A stretch of DNA of 64,000 nt, taken from Bacteroidota bacterium (GTDB taxonomy: Bacteria > Bacteroidota > Bacteroidia > Chitinophagales > Chitinophagaceae). Numbering within the stretch: the first letter of the stretch is position 1; every line of letters starts with the position of its first letter. The stretch lies in the NCBI GenBank assembly GCA_030706635.1, contig JAUZOD010000005.1, positions 62,001 through 126,000 of the forward strand. The letters are read 5' to 3'. Shown one piece after another: positions 63,867 through 64,000 of this stretch. The position numbers and the translations under genes are program-made. The notes under the pieces are model-generated. The model did no database searches and was not told the DNA's origin. It worked only from the letters and a program-made list of their open reading frames with translations.

Positions 63867-64000
63867 CTAAGCTTTCCCCTGAATATGCAACGAGCATAAG
63901 GTTTTTGCGGTCGAATAAATTGCTTCCGCATCAAATCTGCATTCATGCTGTAGCTGCTTGGGTGATCCGTGTTCTACCACTTTGTCCGGAATGCCGAGCA
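63867..64000 (-). CDS. dxs: 1-deoxy-D-xylulose-5-phosphate synthase, C-terminal end (cut by window edge)
   Basis: Translating the minus strand into the window edge gives LGIPDKVVEHGSPKQLQHECR and on to DAEAIYSTAKTL, the typical end of DXS (GIPDxFVEHGxxxxL...GLDAEGI). The stop is at 63867-63869. DXS makes the first committed intermediate of the non-mevalonate isoprenoid route. Only 44 codons are visible. Confidence 0.85.
   Translation of the reverse strand, partial: LGIPDKVVEHGSPKQLQHECRFDAEAIYSTAKTLCSLHIQGKA

Overview
The window is a contiguous piece of a Bacteroidota chromosome, most likely of a Chitinophagaceae-like (Chitinophagia) bacterium. The evidence is: near-consensus Bacteroidota -7 boxes (TAnnTTTG) in front of many genes; a type IX secretion C-terminal signal on one large surface protein; typical gene neighbours for this group (birA/rsfS/ftsH/LUD, a MerR regulator and M23 peptidase divergent from alaS, rbfA next to an FtsX-type permease); and a TlpA-like thioredoxin lipoprotein. 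I see no rRNA, tRNA, CRISPR array, intact insertion sequence or prophage. Almost everything is core housekeeping DNA.

Layout. 1-1235: end of a two-component histidine kinase and its LuxR-type response regulator. 1239-6288: carB (short form), a small membrane protein with its own terminator, and a secreted M23 peptidase. 6369-13177: birA, rsfS, ftsH, a LUD protein, lpxH, a secreted protein of unknown function and a MscS-type channel. 13464-21951: MerR regulator, M23 peptidase, alaS, a PDZ-only secreted protein, gatB and a thioredoxin lipoprotein. 21979-31882: MMPL/RND exporter, recO, amidohydrolase, prfA, a candidate small RNA, VanZ-like protein, ECF sigma/anti-sigma pair, gcvH, a small conserved protein and serS. 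31966-39015: a DUF1800/DUF1501 pair, a lectin-PKD-type-IX-secreted protein, a 67-residue protein and gyrB. 39230-49488: an AraC-family regulator with a cysteine cluster, then the haem pathway (hemA, C, D, E, F, B, L leftward; hemH, hemJ rightward). 49489-50114: a gene-poor stretch with two terminators and possible gene remnants. 50115-64000: ileS, a DksA-like protein with a histone-H1-like tail, DMT protein, lipid ABC exporter, rbfA, FtsX permease, an isolated N-terminal transketolase half, a WecA/MraY-type transferase, frr, mscL, a DUF3078 protein, scpA and the end of dxs.

How the parts work together. The haem block encodes every step from glutamyl-tRNA to protohaem: HemA, HemL, HemB, HemC, HemD, HemE, HemF, HemJ and HemH. 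A ten-base word, ACTGTCATTT, sits in the hemA/hemH divergent promoter region and again (as its reverse complement) upstream of the cysteine-rich AraC-type gene at the other end of the block. That suggests a dedicated haem regulator.

The most unusual structure in the window is a set of intergenic stem-loops built from 7-base units (GTTGACG-like or ATGGACA-like), and in one case 8-base units. They sit at gene 3' ends and often supply the stop codon, and sometimes the last residues, of the adjoining genes. Other points worth a look are an IleRS whose HIGH motif reads GIHH, the DksA-like protein with a lysine/proline/alanine tail of about 185 residues, a possible internal four-cysteine iron-sulfur segment in HemH, several predicted leaderless mRNAs, and a candidate small RNA after prfA. 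All calls come from reading sequence; no database search was run.
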